Source: Paradesertivirga sp966210515
Lineage (GTDB): Bacteria; Bacteroidota; Bacteroidia; Sphingobacteriales; Sphingobacteriaceae
Direction: 5' to 3'
NCBI GenBank assembly: GCA_966210515.1
Contig: CBIHLM010000011.1
Span: 16,609-80,608, forward strand
DNA length: 64,000 nt
Shown: piece after piece, positions 34,120 through 43,763 of the stretch
Numbering within the stretch: the stretch's first letter is position 1
Layout: every line of letters begins with the position of its first letter
Program-made: the position numbers and the translations under genes
Notes under the pieces: model-generated
Databases searched by the model: none
Told to the model about the DNA's origin: nothing
Seen by the model: only the letters and a program-made list of their open reading frames with translations

Positions 34120-35640
34120 CTAAACCAGGATATTTCCGGTCATACTTTCGGGTATTGGCACATCTAGAATTTTTAGAACAGTTGGACCGATATCGCCAAG
34201 CTTGCCATTCCTTATGTTTTTATAGTCTTTATCAATTAAGATGCACGGGACGAGGTTGGTTGTATGCGCTGTATTTGGCGATCCGTCTTCATTGATCATG
34301 AAATCAGCATTCCCGTGGTCGGCAATGATAATGAATGAATAGCCGTTTTTTAGTCCGCATTCCACAACCGTCTGCAAACAACTATCAACTGTTTCAACAG
34401 CTTTAACTACGGCCTCAAAAACGCCCGTATGGCCTACCATATCTGGATTGGCGAAGTTCAGGCAAACAAAATCGGGTTTGTTTGTGTCAAAATCTTCGCA
34501 AATAGCATCCCTGATGCCTTTTGCGCTCATTTCCGGCTGTAAATCATAGGTTGCCACCTTCGGTGACGGCACGAGCAAGCGTCGTTCGCCTACAAATTCT
34601 TTTTCCCTGCCTCCTGAAAAGAAAAATGTAACATGGGGATACTTTTCGGTCTCAGCTATTCTCACTTGAGTCTTACCGTGTCTTTCTAAAACCTCTCCAA
34701 GTGTTTCAGTCAGATCGTCTTTAGTAAATACAACTTTCACATTTTTAAATGTTTCGTCGTAAGTGGTCATAGTAATGTATTTTAGGCTTAAAGGCTCCAT
34801 TTGATACTCTGGAAAAGCCTTTTGAGTAAGCGCCTGAGTTATTTCACGACCACGATCTGTTCGGAAGTTGAAGCAGATCACAACATCGTCAGGCTGTATA
34901 ATTGCCAGAGCTTGATTATTTGAATTTACCTTTACGATAGGATTCATAAACTCATCAGTTATACCCTGATTGTATTGTTCCTTTATGGTTGAAAGCAGGT
35001 CAGTTGATTTAGCGCCGATGGCATTAACCATCACATCATATGCTTGTTTAACTCTTTCCCATCTGTTATCTCTATCCATGGCATAATAGCGGCCAACCAA
35101 AGAAGCGATTTTAACTGGAGAATTAGCCAGGTAGCCTTCAAGGTCACTGATGTAGTTTATCCCTGAGTTTGGATCGGTATCTCTGCCATCAAGAAAGCCA
35201 TGAATAAAAACTTTATCCAGGTTATAGCTTGTTGCAGCATCACATAATCCTCTAAGGTGTTTTGTATGAGAATGAACTCCCCCATCAGATACTAATCCGA
35301 TGAAGTGAACTTGCTTATTTTCTTTTTTAGCGTATTCAAAAGCTTCTTTTAAAATCGGATTGGACACTAATTCGCCATCTTCGACAGCTTTGTGAATTCG
35401 GCCCAGCTCCTGGTAAACCACACGTCCTGCACCCAGATTCATATGTCCAACCTCCGAATTTCCCATTTGTCCTTCAGGTAATCCAACAGCCATACCCGAA
35501 GCTTCGAGTGTAGAGTTAGGATAGTCTGCAATCAGTTTATCAAAAAAAGGTGTATTCGCTGCAACGATGGCGTTAGACTTGTCGGTTTTACCATATCCCC
35601 AGCCATCAAGAATAATAAGTGCTAATTTTTTATTTTCCAC
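34120..35640 (-). CDS. gpmI: 2,3-bisphosphoglycerate-independent phosphoglycerate mutase
   Basis: 506 residues, normal for the family. It interconverts 3- and 2-phosphoglycerate in glycolysis using two manganese ions. Seen: LIILDGWGYG with the first metal Asp, the phosphoserine loop MGNSEVGHMNLGAGR (Ser62), HIHGFLDGRDT-like sequence (FIHGFLDGRDT), FNFRTDR, and the C-terminal ADHGNADFM metal site. The start is GTG at 35640; the promoter box TAAGTTTG ends only 4 bases upstream, so the message may be nearly leaderless. The following lipoprotein gene overlaps the same transcript. Confidence 0.97.
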   Translation of the reverse strand: MENKKLALIILDGWGYGKTDKSNAIVAANTPFFDKLIADYPNSTLEASGMAVGLPEGQMGNSEVGHMNLGAGRVVYQELGRIHKAVEDGELVSNPILKEAFEYAKKENKQVHFIGLVSDGGVHSHTKHLRGLCDAATSYNLDKVFIHGFLDGRDTDPNSGINYISDLEGYLANSPVKIASLVGRYYAMDRDNRWERVKQAYDVMVNAIGAKSTDLLSTIKEQYNQGITDEFMNPIVKVNSNNQALAIIQPDDVVICFNFRTDRGREITQALTQKAFPEYQMEPLSLKYITMTTYDETFKNVKVVFTKDDLTETLGEVLERHGKTQVRIAETEKYPHVTFFFSGGREKEFVGERRLLVPSPKVATYDLQPEMSAKGIRDAICEDFDTNKPDFVCLNFANPDMVGHTGVFEAVVKAVETVDSCLQTVVECGLKNGYSFIIIADHGNADFMINEDGSPNTAHTTNLVPCILIDKDYKNIRNGKLGDIGPTVLKILDVPIPESMTGNILV

Positions 35641-35644
35641 GGTG

Positions 35645-35652
35645 CAAACTTA
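35645..35652 (-). promoter_or_regulatory. -7 promoter element of gpmI
   Basis: TAAGTTTG, exact TAnnTTTG match. Transcription would begin at or next to the GTG start, which supports that start. Confidence 0.65.
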
Positions 35653-35816
35653 CATAAAATTGAGGTTTTGGGTTTGACTAAAAACAAATTCTAAATTGAT
35701 ATCGATCTTTTATTATTTGTGGCGTATTCTGAAAGAGATCCACAAGTCTGGTATTAGCTTATTGCTGGGATTAAATATTTCCAAAACGAACAAATCTACA
35801 ATCCCGGTGTATTTCT

Positions 35817-35824
35817 TATTTTTG
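35817..35824 (+). promoter_or_regulatory. -7 promoter element of nadC
   Basis: TATTTTTG, exact TAnnTTTG match, 5 bases before the ATG of nadC; a second Met two codons on could be used if transcription starts at the first ATG. Confidence 0.65.
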
Positions 35825-35829
35825 CGCCA

Positions 35830-36690
35830 ATGATTATGGAAATCGACAAAGAACAACTACATAAATTTATTGCTGATGCACTTAGTGAAGATATTGGAGA
35901 GGGCGACCATACGTCTTTGGCAACAATTCCGAAAGGTCAGCAAGGAAGTGCAAAACTTCTTATTAAAGAGTCGGGTGTTATCGCCGGCGTGGAAGTAGCC
36001 CTGGAAATATTTAGACAAGTTGATCCGGATTTGCATATTGAAGTCCTGATTAATGACGGAGCGGACGTTACGTCAGGTGACATTGTACTCAGTGTCACGG
36101 GGAGCAGTCACTCTATTTTAACAGCCGAGCGCCTGGTTTTAAATACAATGCAGCGCATGAGCGGGATAGCTTCGACTACAAGGCGCATTACTGATTTGTT
36201 AAAAGATACTAAGACGAAAGTGCTTGATACCCGCAAGACTACTCCGAATATGCGTTTTCTTGAAAAACTTGCTGTGAAAATAGGAGGAGGGGTGAATCAT
36301 CGTTTCGGTCTGTACGATATGATTCTGATTAAAGACAATCATGTTGATTATGCAGGAGGAATCTCGCAGGCGTTAAACGCTGCCAAAAAATATATTGAAG
36401 AGAATCAAAAGAATATTCAGGTAGAAATTGAGGTGCGGAATCTTGACGAATTAGCCGATGTAATTGCATGCGGAGAGGTAGACAGAATATTACTTGATAA
36501 TTTCAATTTCGAGACATTGAGGGCTGCCGTAAAGCTGGTTGACGGACGATTTATTACAGAAGCCTCTGGAGGTATAACTGAAGAAAATGTTTTAGAATAC
36601 GCCCGTTGTGGGGTCGACTTCGTTTCTATGGGTGCATTAACCCATTCGGTTAAAAGTCTGGACATGAGCTTGAAAGCTGTTAAAAACTAA
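35830..36690 (+). CDS. nadC: Nicotinate-nucleotide pyrophosphorylase (carboxylating)
   Basis: 286 residues. It converts quinolinate and PRPP to nicotinate mononucleotide in NAD synthesis. Seen: EDIGEGDHTS near the N-terminus, GERLVLNTMQRMSGIAS-type motif (TAERLVLNTMQRMSGIAS), KVLDTRKTTPNMRFLEK, GGGVNHRFGLYDMILIKDNH, and EASGGITEENV near the C-terminus. All typical. nadA and nadB are not in the window. plsY follows 56 bp downstream on the same strand. Confidence 0.97.
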   Translation: MIMEIDKEQLHKFIADALSEDIGEGDHTSLATIPKGQQGSAKLLIKESGVIAGVEVALEIFRQVDPDLHIEVLINDGADVTSGDIVLSVTGSSHSILTAERLVLNTMQRMSGIASTTRRITDLLKDTKTKVLDTRKTTPNMRFLEKLAVKIGGGVNHRFGLYDMILIKDNHVDYAGGISQALNAAKKYIEENQKNIQVEIEVRNLDELADVIACGEVDRILLDNFNFETLRAAVKLVDGRFITEASGGITEENVLEYARCGVDFVSMGALTHSVKSLDMSLKAVKN

Positions 36691-36746
36691 ATTAAGGAGA
36701 GTTTTGCATGAATTTGGCATTGCTTTTTTTTAATATTGTAACCTGA

Positions 36747-37388
36747 ATGATTTCGATTTATTCTCTTTCTGCACTTGTTGCAGCTTATTTGTTTGGATCA
36801 ATACCGACAGCAGTGTGGATAGGGCAGGCCTTCTATGGTATTGACGTACGTGAATATGGAAGTGGTAATGCGGGAGCTACTAATACATTTCGGGTGCTCG
36901 GAAAAAAGGCCGGAATCGCAGTTATGATTTTGGACATCCTTAAAGGATGGACAGCAACGAACCTCGCGTATTTGATAGGAATTTCTGTCACTGGTCCTCA
37001 GCATTCCGTACAATTTGTCAACTATCAACTGGCTTTAGGCATCATCGCTGTAATGGGACACTTATTTCCTGTTTTTGCAGGGTTTAGAGGTGGAAAAGGA
37101 ATTGCGACCTTATTTGGAATGATACTGGCCGTTCATACTATGGCCGCCCTGGTGTGCGTAGGCGTCTTTATTGCGGTATTACTGATTTCCAAATATGTAT
37201 CCTTAAGCTCTATTTCCGCAGGGTTTTCATTCCCTTTAAGCGTGATTTTCTTGTTCCATTCACCGTTACGATCTATAGTTGTTTACGGAATGTGTATTTG
37301 TATTCTGATCCTGGTAACTCATCAAAAAAACATTGAACGCCTGTTAAAAGGTAAAGAATCCAAGGTGAATTTTTTCAAAAAGAAATAG
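36747..37388 (+). CDS. plsY: Glycerol-3-phosphate acyltransferase PlsY
   Basis: 213 residues; integral membrane enzyme that transfers an acyl group from acyl-phosphate to glycerol-3-phosphate, the first step of phospholipid synthesis. Family motifs: GSIPTAVWIG near 17, REYGSGNAGATNTFRVLGKKAG near 35-56, and the FRGGKGIAT loop near 112-120. Five to seven hydrophobic helices are spread through the chain, with a basic C-terminal tail. PlsX is not in the window. Confidence 0.96.
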   Translation: MISIYSLSALVAAYLFGSIPTAVWIGQAFYGIDVREYGSGNAGATNTFRVLGKKAGIAVMILDILKGWTATNLAYLIGISVTGPQHSVQFVNYQLALGIIAVMGHLFPVFAGFRGGKGIATLFGMILAVHTMAALVCVGVFIAVLLISKYVSLSSISAGFSFPLSVIFLFHSPLRSIVVYGMCICILILVTHQKNIERLLKGKESKVNFFKKK

Positions 37389-37433
37389 CTGGAATAATAT
37401 TTGCGTTATGTGTTAAACACATATTATAATATT

Positions 37434-38222
37434 ATGAAAAGTTTAAAAATAATTGGCAGCATTGTTTTAATATCACTAATTGCTGCTTGCTCAACAGTTC
37501 CTTTAACCGGCCGACGACAACTTAGTCTGGCTAATTCAGAAGCCATCCAACAGGAGGCAGCTCAGGCTTACCGACAATTCTTAAGTGATCCTAAAGTTAC
37601 AGTAGTCCGGAGTGGTTCAGAATTGACACGTGTCAGAACCGTCGGAAACAGAATCGCCCGTGCTGTAGAAACTTACCTCAATCAAAATGGTTATGCGGGC
37701 AAATATAATTTACAATGGGAGTTTAACCTTATCCAAAGTAAGGATATCAATGCCTGGGCTATGCCTGGAGGTAAAGTTGCTGTTTATACCGGATTAATAC
37801 CTGTTGCACAAACAGATGCCGGTTTAGCAACCGTAATGGGACATGAGATTGCTCATGCAATCGCCAGACATGCCGAAGAACGTTACTCGCAAATGATGGG
37901 GGCTCAGGCACTCGGTGGTGTGGTTGGTGCGGCAACGGGAGGTTCTCAGGCTATCGGTCAATTGTATGGTATCGGTGGTCAGTTAGCTTTACTTAAATAT
38001 GGCCGTTCTCAGGAAACCGAAGCGGACAGACTTGGCTTAGTTTTCATGGCTATGGCAGGATACAGTCCGGATAATGCCCTTTCATTTTGGAGAAGAATGG
38101 CTTCAGCGAAAGAAGGTAATGGTACCCCGCCTGAATTCTTAAGTACACACCCCAGCGATGAAACCCGTATTGCACAAATACAGAAACATTTGCCTGAGGC
38201 GAGGAAATATTACCGAAAATAA
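37434..38222 (+). CDS. M48-family metalloprotease lipoprotein (LoiP/BepA-like)
   Basis: 262 residues from ATG 37434; the signal peptide with lipobox IAAC (Cys19) starts here, not at the TTG eleven codons upstream. The zinc site is HEIAH at 137-141 and the third ligand is the Glu in ETEADRLGL. TVPLTGRRQLSL after the lipobox is the usual N-terminal stretch of this family. It is probably anchored facing the periplasm and takes part in outer-membrane protein quality control, by analogy with LoiP and BepA. 45 bp after plsY on the same strand. Confidence 0.93.
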   Translation: MKSLKIIGSIVLISLIAACSTVPLTGRRQLSLANSEAIQQEAAQAYRQFLSDPKVTVVRSGSELTRVRTVGNRIARAVETYLNQNGYAGKYNLQWEFNLIQSKDINAWAMPGGKVAVYTGLIPVAQTDAGLATVMGHEIAHAIARHAEERYSQMMGAQALGGVVGAATGGSQAIGQLYGIGGQLALLKYGRSQETEADRLGLVFMAMAGYSPDNALSFWRRMASAKEGNGTPPEFLSTHPSDETRIAQIQKHLPEARKYYRK

Positions 38223-38305
38223 AATTTAGGGCACAAACATGATATGCCTGGAGGGTCAGATTTTCTGTTCTTTTCAGGTATATTTTTTACAGTCGTTACA
38301 GTCGT

Positions 38306-39574
38306 TTAGTTATTTGAGAGGACTCGTCTAATGGCTTCGGCTTTAACAAGACATTCTTCGTACTCTTTATCAGGAGCGGAAGCAAAAGTGATTGCGCTAC
38401 CCACCTGGAATGACAGATACTTTTCCGCTGAATTGTATAAAAGAGTTCTGATAACCACATTGAAGTCAAAGTCGCCATCGGGAGCAAAATAGCCTATTGC
38501 CCCAGAAAATACCCCTCGCTTCGTTCGTTCGTATTTTTCGATCAGATCCATTGCTGAAATTTTAGGAGCACCGGTCATTGAACCCATAGGAAAAACAGAT
38601 TTTATAATTTCAGAATTATTCATCTCAGGATCAACGCTGCAGATCACGGTTGAAATCATTTGATGTACCTGTTCAAACGAATAGATACCAAAGAGTTCTT
38701 CAACTTCTACCGTTCCGGGTACTGCACATTTTGTCAGGTCATTTCGAACAAGATCTACGATCATCACATTTTCTGATTGTTCTTTGATATTGTTTTTTAA
38801 TGATTGTTTTAATTGCTCATCTTCGACAGAGTTAAGGCCCCTTTTTATTGTTCCTTTTATTGGCTGGGATATCAGCTTGTTTTTCCGTTTGCTTAGAAAG
38901 CGTTCGGGCGTAGCACTTATAATATACTTGTCCTGATGCTTGAAGAATGACGCAAAAGGAGTGGGTGAGATCCGATTAAGAGTTTCGAAGGCACTTAAGG
39001 GATTGATGTTGCAGTTTTCAGAATAGAATTCCTGACAAAAATTTATTTCATAAATATTTCCTCGACGGATATGCTCTTGCAGTTCTGAGACCGTCTTTTT
39101 GTACTCATCAGAGGAGAACCGGCTTTGTATACGTCCCTGAAATGTAAACTTCAATTCATCGGGTTGAGTCTTCTCTATTTCTTTATAGATTCTTTCTTGG
39201 TCAGAAGAATAGATATTTACTTTCCCTTGTTTGATAAGAATCAAATGCAAAGGCTTGAAAAAAAATAGTTCCGGGAAATTAAGATGATCTGGATTAGATG
39301 AACTTAATGTTTCCGTTTCATTCTTCAGATCGTAACCGAGAAAGCCGAGAAGCCAGTCTTTATTGTTTTCTAAAACCAGACCAAGTTTTGTAAATGCTGA
39401 GCCAGAATTTTCTTTTAGTTCAAGCGTCGCCCCTGCTGCAATTAATACATCAAAGGCAGAATATGGATCTGTGTATTCGTTAGAGTCAAAATAACAGGCT
39501 GTCTCAAAAGAGGCAGCCCATTGTAATGCTTTTTGTTTGAAAAGATTTAGATCTTCCGGGATATGCGTTTCCAT
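38306..39574 (-). CDS. pabB: Aminodeoxychorismate synthase component I
   Basis: 422 residues of the chorismate-binding superfamily. The PIKGT motif with Lys240 is the mark of PabB (anthranilate synthases have PIAGT), so p-aminobenzoate synthesis for folate is the likely role. Further marks: RRGNIYEINFCQEF, SENVMIVDLVRNDL, MISTV, VFPMGSMTGAPKISAM, and VGSAITFASAPDKEYEECLVKA. It is shorter than E. coli PabB, as is common in Bacteroidota. It is 17 bp after purA in a fur-purA-pabB unit. A PabC-like protein is encoded at 49.8 kb; no pabA is visible. Confidence 0.92.
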   Translation of the reverse strand: METHIPEDLNLFKQKALQWAASFETACYFDSNEYTDPYSAFDVLIAAGATLELKENSGSAFTKLGLVLENNKDWLLGFLGYDLKNETETLSSSNPDHLNFPELFFFKPLHLILIKQGKVNIYSSDQERIYKEIEKTQPDELKFTFQGRIQSRFSSDEYKKTVSELQEHIRRGNIYEINFCQEFYSENCNINPLSAFETLNRISPTPFASFFKHQDKYIISATPERFLSKRKNKLISQPIKGTIKRGLNSVEDEQLKQSLKNNIKEQSENVMIVDLVRNDLTKCAVPGTVEVEELFGIYSFEQVHQMISTVICSVDPEMNNSEIIKSVFPMGSMTGAPKISAMDLIEKYERTKRGVFSGAIGYFAPDGDFDFNVVIRTLLYNSAEKYLSFQVGSAITFASAPDKEYEECLVKAEAIRRVLSNN

Positions 39575-39591
39575 GCCGGAAAAAATATTTT

Positions 39592-40866
39592 TTAATACAG
39601 AATTAGCGTTTGAACCCGGTCGGGGCCTACAGAAAGATATTTTACGGGTACTCCAACTTCTGATTCCAGATATTTAACGTAAGCCATTAGCCTTTCAGGG
39701 ATCTCTGCAATAGTTTTAATACCTGTTAGATCCTCGTTCCAGCCATCGATTTCCTTAAAAACAGGTTTTGGCTCAATTGAACAAATATCATAGGGCATAT
39801 AATCTATTGTTTCACCATTATATTCATAATGAGTGCACGCGTAAATCTTATCAAAGCCACTTAATACATCAGCTTTTGTCATAACCAACTCGGTAACTCC
39901 GTTAAGCATGATAGCGTATTTAAGAGCAGGAAGGTCAATCCATCCGCAACGGCGAGGACGACCAGTAGTAGCTCCGAATTCATGGCCGGTTTTACGAAGT
40001 TCTTCGCCGGTTTCATCATGTAGTTCAGTCGGGAAGGGACCGCCGCCAACACGGGTACAATAAGCTTTAAAAATACCTATAACCGAACCGATTTTAGCCG
40101 GGGCAATACCCAAACCGGTGCAAGCGCCGGCAGCTGTAGTATTAGAAGAGGTAACAAAAGGATACGATCCGAAATCTACATCGAGCATAGCACCCTGGGC
40201 ACCTTCGGCTAATACACTTTTACCCATATTCAGGTATTGATTTACATAGTGCTCGCTATCAACCTGAGGGATATTTTTCAGATACTCTATTGCTTCAAAA
40301 AACGCCGTTTCCTTTTCTGAAAAATCAGGAATTTCGCCGTAGTGTGAAAGAATAGATTTATGCTTATTTACCAGTTTATTATATTTTTCTTTGAAATCGG
40401 GTAACATGGTATCACCAACTCTGACACCGTTACGGCCGGTTTTGTCCATATAGGTCGGTCCGATACCTTTTAAAGTAGAACCGATTTTGCCATCGCCCAT
40501 TTTGCTTTCCGAAGCAGCATCAAGCAATTGGTGTGTAGGAAGAATCAGGTGAGCTTTACGTGCGATAACTAGTTTTTTAGCTGCTACCGGGTCAAATCCA
40601 CTTTTCTTAAGATTTTCAAGTTCCCGTTTAAGGATAATTGGATCAATGACTACACCATTACCGATCAGGTTCATGGTTTTTTCATTGAAAATTCCCGAAG
40701 GAATGGTATTTAGAACATATTTCTGATTATCAAATTCAAGAGTATGGCCAGCGTTCGGGCCTCCTTGAAAGCGTGCAATTAAATCATATTTCGGACCTAG
40801 AACATCAACAATTTTTCCTTTTCCTTCATCGCCCCATTGGAGGCCTAAGAGTACATCAACAGCCAT
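39592..40866 (-). CDS. purA: Adenylosuccinate synthetase
   Basis: 424 residues. It joins IMP and aspartate with GTP in AMP synthesis. Seen: LGLQWGDEGKGKIVD at the N-terminus, FQGGPNAGHTL, GDGKIGSTLKGIGPTYMDK-type loop, GAQGAMLDVDFGSYPFVTSSNTTAAGA, TRVGGGPFPTE and TTGRPRRCGWID. All typical. Preceded by fur (16 bp gap) and followed by pabB (17 bp gap). Confidence 0.98.
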   Translation of the reverse strand: MAVDVLLGLQWGDEGKGKIVDVLGPKYDLIARFQGGPNAGHTLEFDNQKYVLNTIPSGIFNEKTMNLIGNGVVIDPIILKRELENLKKSGFDPVAAKKLVIARKAHLILPTHQLLDAASESKMGDGKIGSTLKGIGPTYMDKTGRNGVRVGDTMLPDFKEKYNKLVNKHKSILSHYGEIPDFSEKETAFFEAIEYLKNIPQVDSEHYVNQYLNMGKSVLAEGAQGAMLDVDFGSYPFVTSSNTTAAGACTGLGIAPAKIGSVIGIFKAYCTRVGGGPFPTELHDETGEELRKTGHEFGATTGRPRRCGWIDLPALKYAIMLNGVTELVMTKADVLSGFDKIYACTHYEYNGETIDYMPYDICSIEPKPVFKEIDGWNEDLTGIKTIAEIPERLMAYVKYLESEVGVPVKYLSVGPDRVQTLILY

Positions 40867-40882
40867 TTAAATTATTTTGGAA

Positions 40883-41356
40883 TTAATTTTTTGAATAAGA
40901 TTCACAGAAACCTTCTTTTAATTTAGTACAGTTGCCGTAAAGATTTAATGAGTGGTGCTTGATGTCAAATTTAAGCAAATCACCCATCATGGATTGGATC
41001 TGGCCAATTCGGGGATCGCAAAACTCAACAACTTTACCACAGTCGATGCAAATAATATGGTCATGTTGCTTGTATCCATATGATTTTTCAAACTGAGCCA
41101 TATTCTTACCAAACTGGTGCTTGGTAACTAAATCACAAGAGACCAACAACTCTAATGTGTTGTAAACGGTCGCCCTGCTCACACGATATTTTTTATTTTT
41201 CATGTGAATGTAAAGTGATTCTACATCGAAATGGTCGCTACGAGAATATATTTCTTCCAGTATAGCAAAACGTTCGGGCGTCTTTCTTAAGTTTTTATTT
41301 TCGAGGTACGCCTCAAAAATTTTTTTTACAAGTGCTATAGTTTCTTGTGCAGGCAT
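40883..41356 (-). CDS. fur: Fur-family metal-responsive repressor
   Basis: 157 residues. Winged-helix DNA-binding half (LRKTPERFAILEEIY, VSRATVYNTLELLV) and a C-terminal metal-binding half with HDHIICIDCGKVVEF and a later Cys pair (GNCTKLKEGFC). The HDH motif and CIDC fit Fur-type regulators; whether it senses iron, zinc or peroxide cannot be told. Its own promoter box lies at 41376-41383. It heads a unit with purA and pabB, an unexpected pairing of a metal regulator with nucleotide and folate genes. Confidence 0.92.
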   Translation of the reverse strand: MPAQETIALVKKIFEAYLENKNLRKTPERFAILEEIYSRSDHFDVESLYIHMKNKKYRVSRATVYNTLELLVSCDLVTKHQFGKNMAQFEKSYGYKQHDHIICIDCGKVVEFCDPRIGQIQSMMGDLLKFDIKHHSLNLYGNCTKLKEGFCESYSKN

Positions 41357-41375
41357 AGTTTGCTTTAACAGCGCT

Positions 41376-41383
41376 CAAATTTA
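41376..41383 (-). promoter_or_regulatory. -7 promoter element of fur-purA-pabB
   Basis: TAAATTTG, exact TAnnTTTG match, 19 bases before the fur start, in the 54-bp gap after the relA gene. Confidence 0.6.
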
Positions 41384-41410
41384 TCCAAAAAAATAAGAAT
41401 CTTAAAAGTT

Positions 41411-43642
41411 TTATGAAGCCAAGTCAATATTTTGGTGTTCCGAGTCAAATCGGGTCACGGCTGTTACACCTTTTACCTGTCTGAGTTTTTTAATCAGATT
41501 GTCCAAATGTTGCGTATCGTTTACATAAACCATTATTGAGCCTTCAAAAATCCCTTCATTGCTATCTACAGTAATAGAGCGCATGTTAACTTTAAAATCG
41601 TTAGAAATTACTGTAGTTAGTTTGTTAATCAGTCCCACATCATCAATTCCGGTGATACGTAATCCGGTTAAAAAGGCAAGTTCTTTCTGTGATGTCCATT
41701 TAGCTTTTACTATTCTGTATCCATAATTCGCCATTAGTTTGGCAGCATTCGGGCAGTTTGTGCGATGGATTTTAATGCCGTCATTTATGGTAATAAACCC
41801 AAATACATCATCTCCCGGAATTGGGTTACAGCAAGTAGAAAGCTTATAGTCAATTTTTTGTAAGTCTTCGCCGATAAGTAACGTATTGCTATCCTTTGAT
41901 TTAACCTTGTTAATGATTCCCTCAATCTGGTGTGCTTCGATTTTTTCCGGCGAGCGTTGTTCAATCGTTTTTTCGGAAGTTTGAAATTGCTTCAGATCTT
42001 TTAAATCAATTACGCCGGTGGCAACATTAAAAAACAGGTCTAATGGTGAGGGATATTTGAAATAATAAGTGATTTTATTTATGTTATCGGTGTTGTAAGT
42101 TATTTTAAGTGATTTAAGTTTTCGTTCAAGAATCTCTTTGCCTTCGTCTGCAATCCTGCGTTTCTCTTCTTTAAGGCTCGATTTTATTTTTGATTTTGCC
42201 TTTGCGGTAACTACAAAATTTAACCAGTCTTCTTTAGGAGTTTGCTTGCTGGATGTGATGATCTCAACCTGATCCCCGTTTTGAAGCTTATGAGAAAGCG
42301 GGACAAGTTTATGATTTACTTTTGCCCCTATACATCGGGCTCCAATGTCGGAGTGAATATCGAACGCAAAATCGAGTGCGGTTGCTTCCGCAGGAAGCTG
42401 TTTTAATGCGCCTTTTGGTGTGAAAATAAAAATCTCGTCCGAAAAAAGATTCATTTTAAAGTCGTCGAGAAAGTCGAGCGCATTCGATTCAGGATTGCTT
42501 AAAAGCTCGCGAACTTTTTGGATCCATAAATCCAAACCACTATCAGAAGAGGATTCTTTATATTTCCAGTGAGCTGCAAATCCTTTCTCGGCAATTTCAT
42601 TCATTCGGGTTGTTCTGATCTGAACTTCTACCCATTGCCCCTTCGGGCCCATCACTGTAGTGTGCAAGGACTCGTACCCATTGGCTCGGGGGGAAGAAAT
42701 CCAGTCGCGCAATCTGTCGGGATTGGGGCGGTATAAGTCAGTTACAATCGAATAGGCTTTCCAGCAATCTGCTTTCTCAGTCTCCGGTTTGCTGTCTAAA
42801 ATTATCCTGATGGCAAAGAGGTCGTACACTTCTTCAAACGGAATGCCTTTAGTGCGCATTTTATTCCAAATAGAATGAATGGATTTTGGACGCCCATACA
42901 CTTCTGCCGACAATCCCTGTTCCTCGAGAATTTCCTTTATCGGTTCAACGAATGCCTTGACATATTGCTCGCGTTCTGCTTTTTTCTCATTAAGCTTTTT
43001 AGCGATAAATTTATAGGTCTCGGATTCCATGTATTTCATGGAAAGATCTTCTAACTCGGATTTCATCGCATATAAACCAAGGCGATGAGCCAGAGGAGCA
43101 TAGAGATAAATGGTCTCGGAGGAGATTTTCATCTGCTTATCCCTAGGCATAAAATCCATCGTCCGCATATTATGCAAACGGTCGGCAAGCTTAATCAAAA
43201 TTACCCTGACATCGTCTGCCAGTGTAAGGAGCATTTTTCGGAAGTTTTCTGCCTGTAAGGAGCTGTTTGTGTCAAAAACTCCTGATATTTTCGTTAGCCC
43301 GTCAATTATTTTAGCTACTTTCTTACCAAATTCTCTCTCAATATCTTCCAGGGTAATGGCGGTATCCTCAACAACATCATGCAATAAAGCACAAACGATT
43401 GAAGTGGTGCCTAAGCCAATTTCTTCCGCTGCAATTTGAGCTACGGCAATCGGATGATAAATATAAGGCTCGCCAGATTTACGGCGCATATCTTTATGGC
43501 TGTCTAAGGCCATATCGAACGCTTGCCTTATTAAGCGCTTGTCACCTCTTTGTAAAGTAGATTTACAAGCCTTAAGCAGGGCGCGGTATCGTTTAAGTAT
43601 TTCCGCTTTCTCGGCTTCCAGATCAATTACTAACTCATTCAT
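41411..43642 (-). CDS. relA: RelA/SpoT bifunctional (p)ppGpp synthetase/hydrolase
   Basis: 743 residues from the ATG at 43642 (a TTG two codons upstream is less likely). Order: HD hydrolase domain with HDVVEDT at 88-94, synthetase domain (EEVYDLFAIRIILD, NGYESLHTTVMG, EVQIRTTRMNEIAEKGFAAHWKYKE), TGS domain (TPKGALKQLPAEATALDFAF), a Zn-finger-like region (CCNPIPGDDVFGFIT) and a C-terminal ACT domain. The HD motif is intact, so the enzyme should both make and degrade the stringent-response alarmone. Downstream on the same strand, fur has its own promoter. Confidence 0.96.
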   Translation of the reverse strand: MNELVIDLEAEKAEILKRYRALLKACKSTLQRGDKRLIRQAFDMALDSHKDMRRKSGEPYIYHPIAVAQIAAEEIGLGTTSIVCALLHDVVEDTAITLEDIEREFGKKVAKIIDGLTKISGVFDTNSSLQAENFRKMLLTLADDVRVILIKLADRLHNMRTMDFMPRDKQMKISSETIYLYAPLAHRLGLYAMKSELEDLSMKYMESETYKFIAKKLNEKKAEREQYVKAFVEPIKEILEEQGLSAEVYGRPKSIHSIWNKMRTKGIPFEEVYDLFAIRIILDSKPETEKADCWKAYSIVTDLYRPNPDRLRDWISSPRANGYESLHTTVMGPKGQWVEVQIRTTRMNEIAEKGFAAHWKYKESSSDSGLDLWIQKVRELLSNPESNALDFLDDFKMNLFSDEIFIFTPKGALKQLPAEATALDFAFDIHSDIGARCIGAKVNHKLVPLSHKLQNGDQVEIITSSKQTPKEDWLNFVVTAKAKSKIKSSLKEEKRRIADEGKEILERKLKSLKITYNTDNINKITYYFKYPSPLDLFFNVATGVIDLKDLKQFQTSEKTIEQRSPEKIEAHQIEGIINKVKSKDSNTLLIGEDLQKIDYKLSTCCNPIPGDDVFGFITINDGIKIHRTNCPNAAKLMANYGYRIVKAKWTSQKELAFLTGLRITGIDDVGLINKLTTVISNDFKVNMRSITVDSNEGIFEGSIMVYVNDTQHLDNLIKKLRQVKGVTAVTRFDSEHQNIDLAS

Positions 43643-43740
43643 ACTCAAATCCGAAACGTTCTGTCAAAATTTTGTCCTCTTTAATACTTATTGGGTTACT
43701 ATTTCGTATATTGGATATTAAATATAAACGAAATATGGTG

Positions 43741-43748
43741 TATTTTTG
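43741..43748 (+). promoter_or_regulatory. -7 promoter element of the DUF4294 gene
   Basis: TATTTTTG, exact TAnnTTTG match, 15 bases before the ATG. Confidence 0.65.
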
Positions 43749-43763
43749 TGCACTCCCTAAAGT

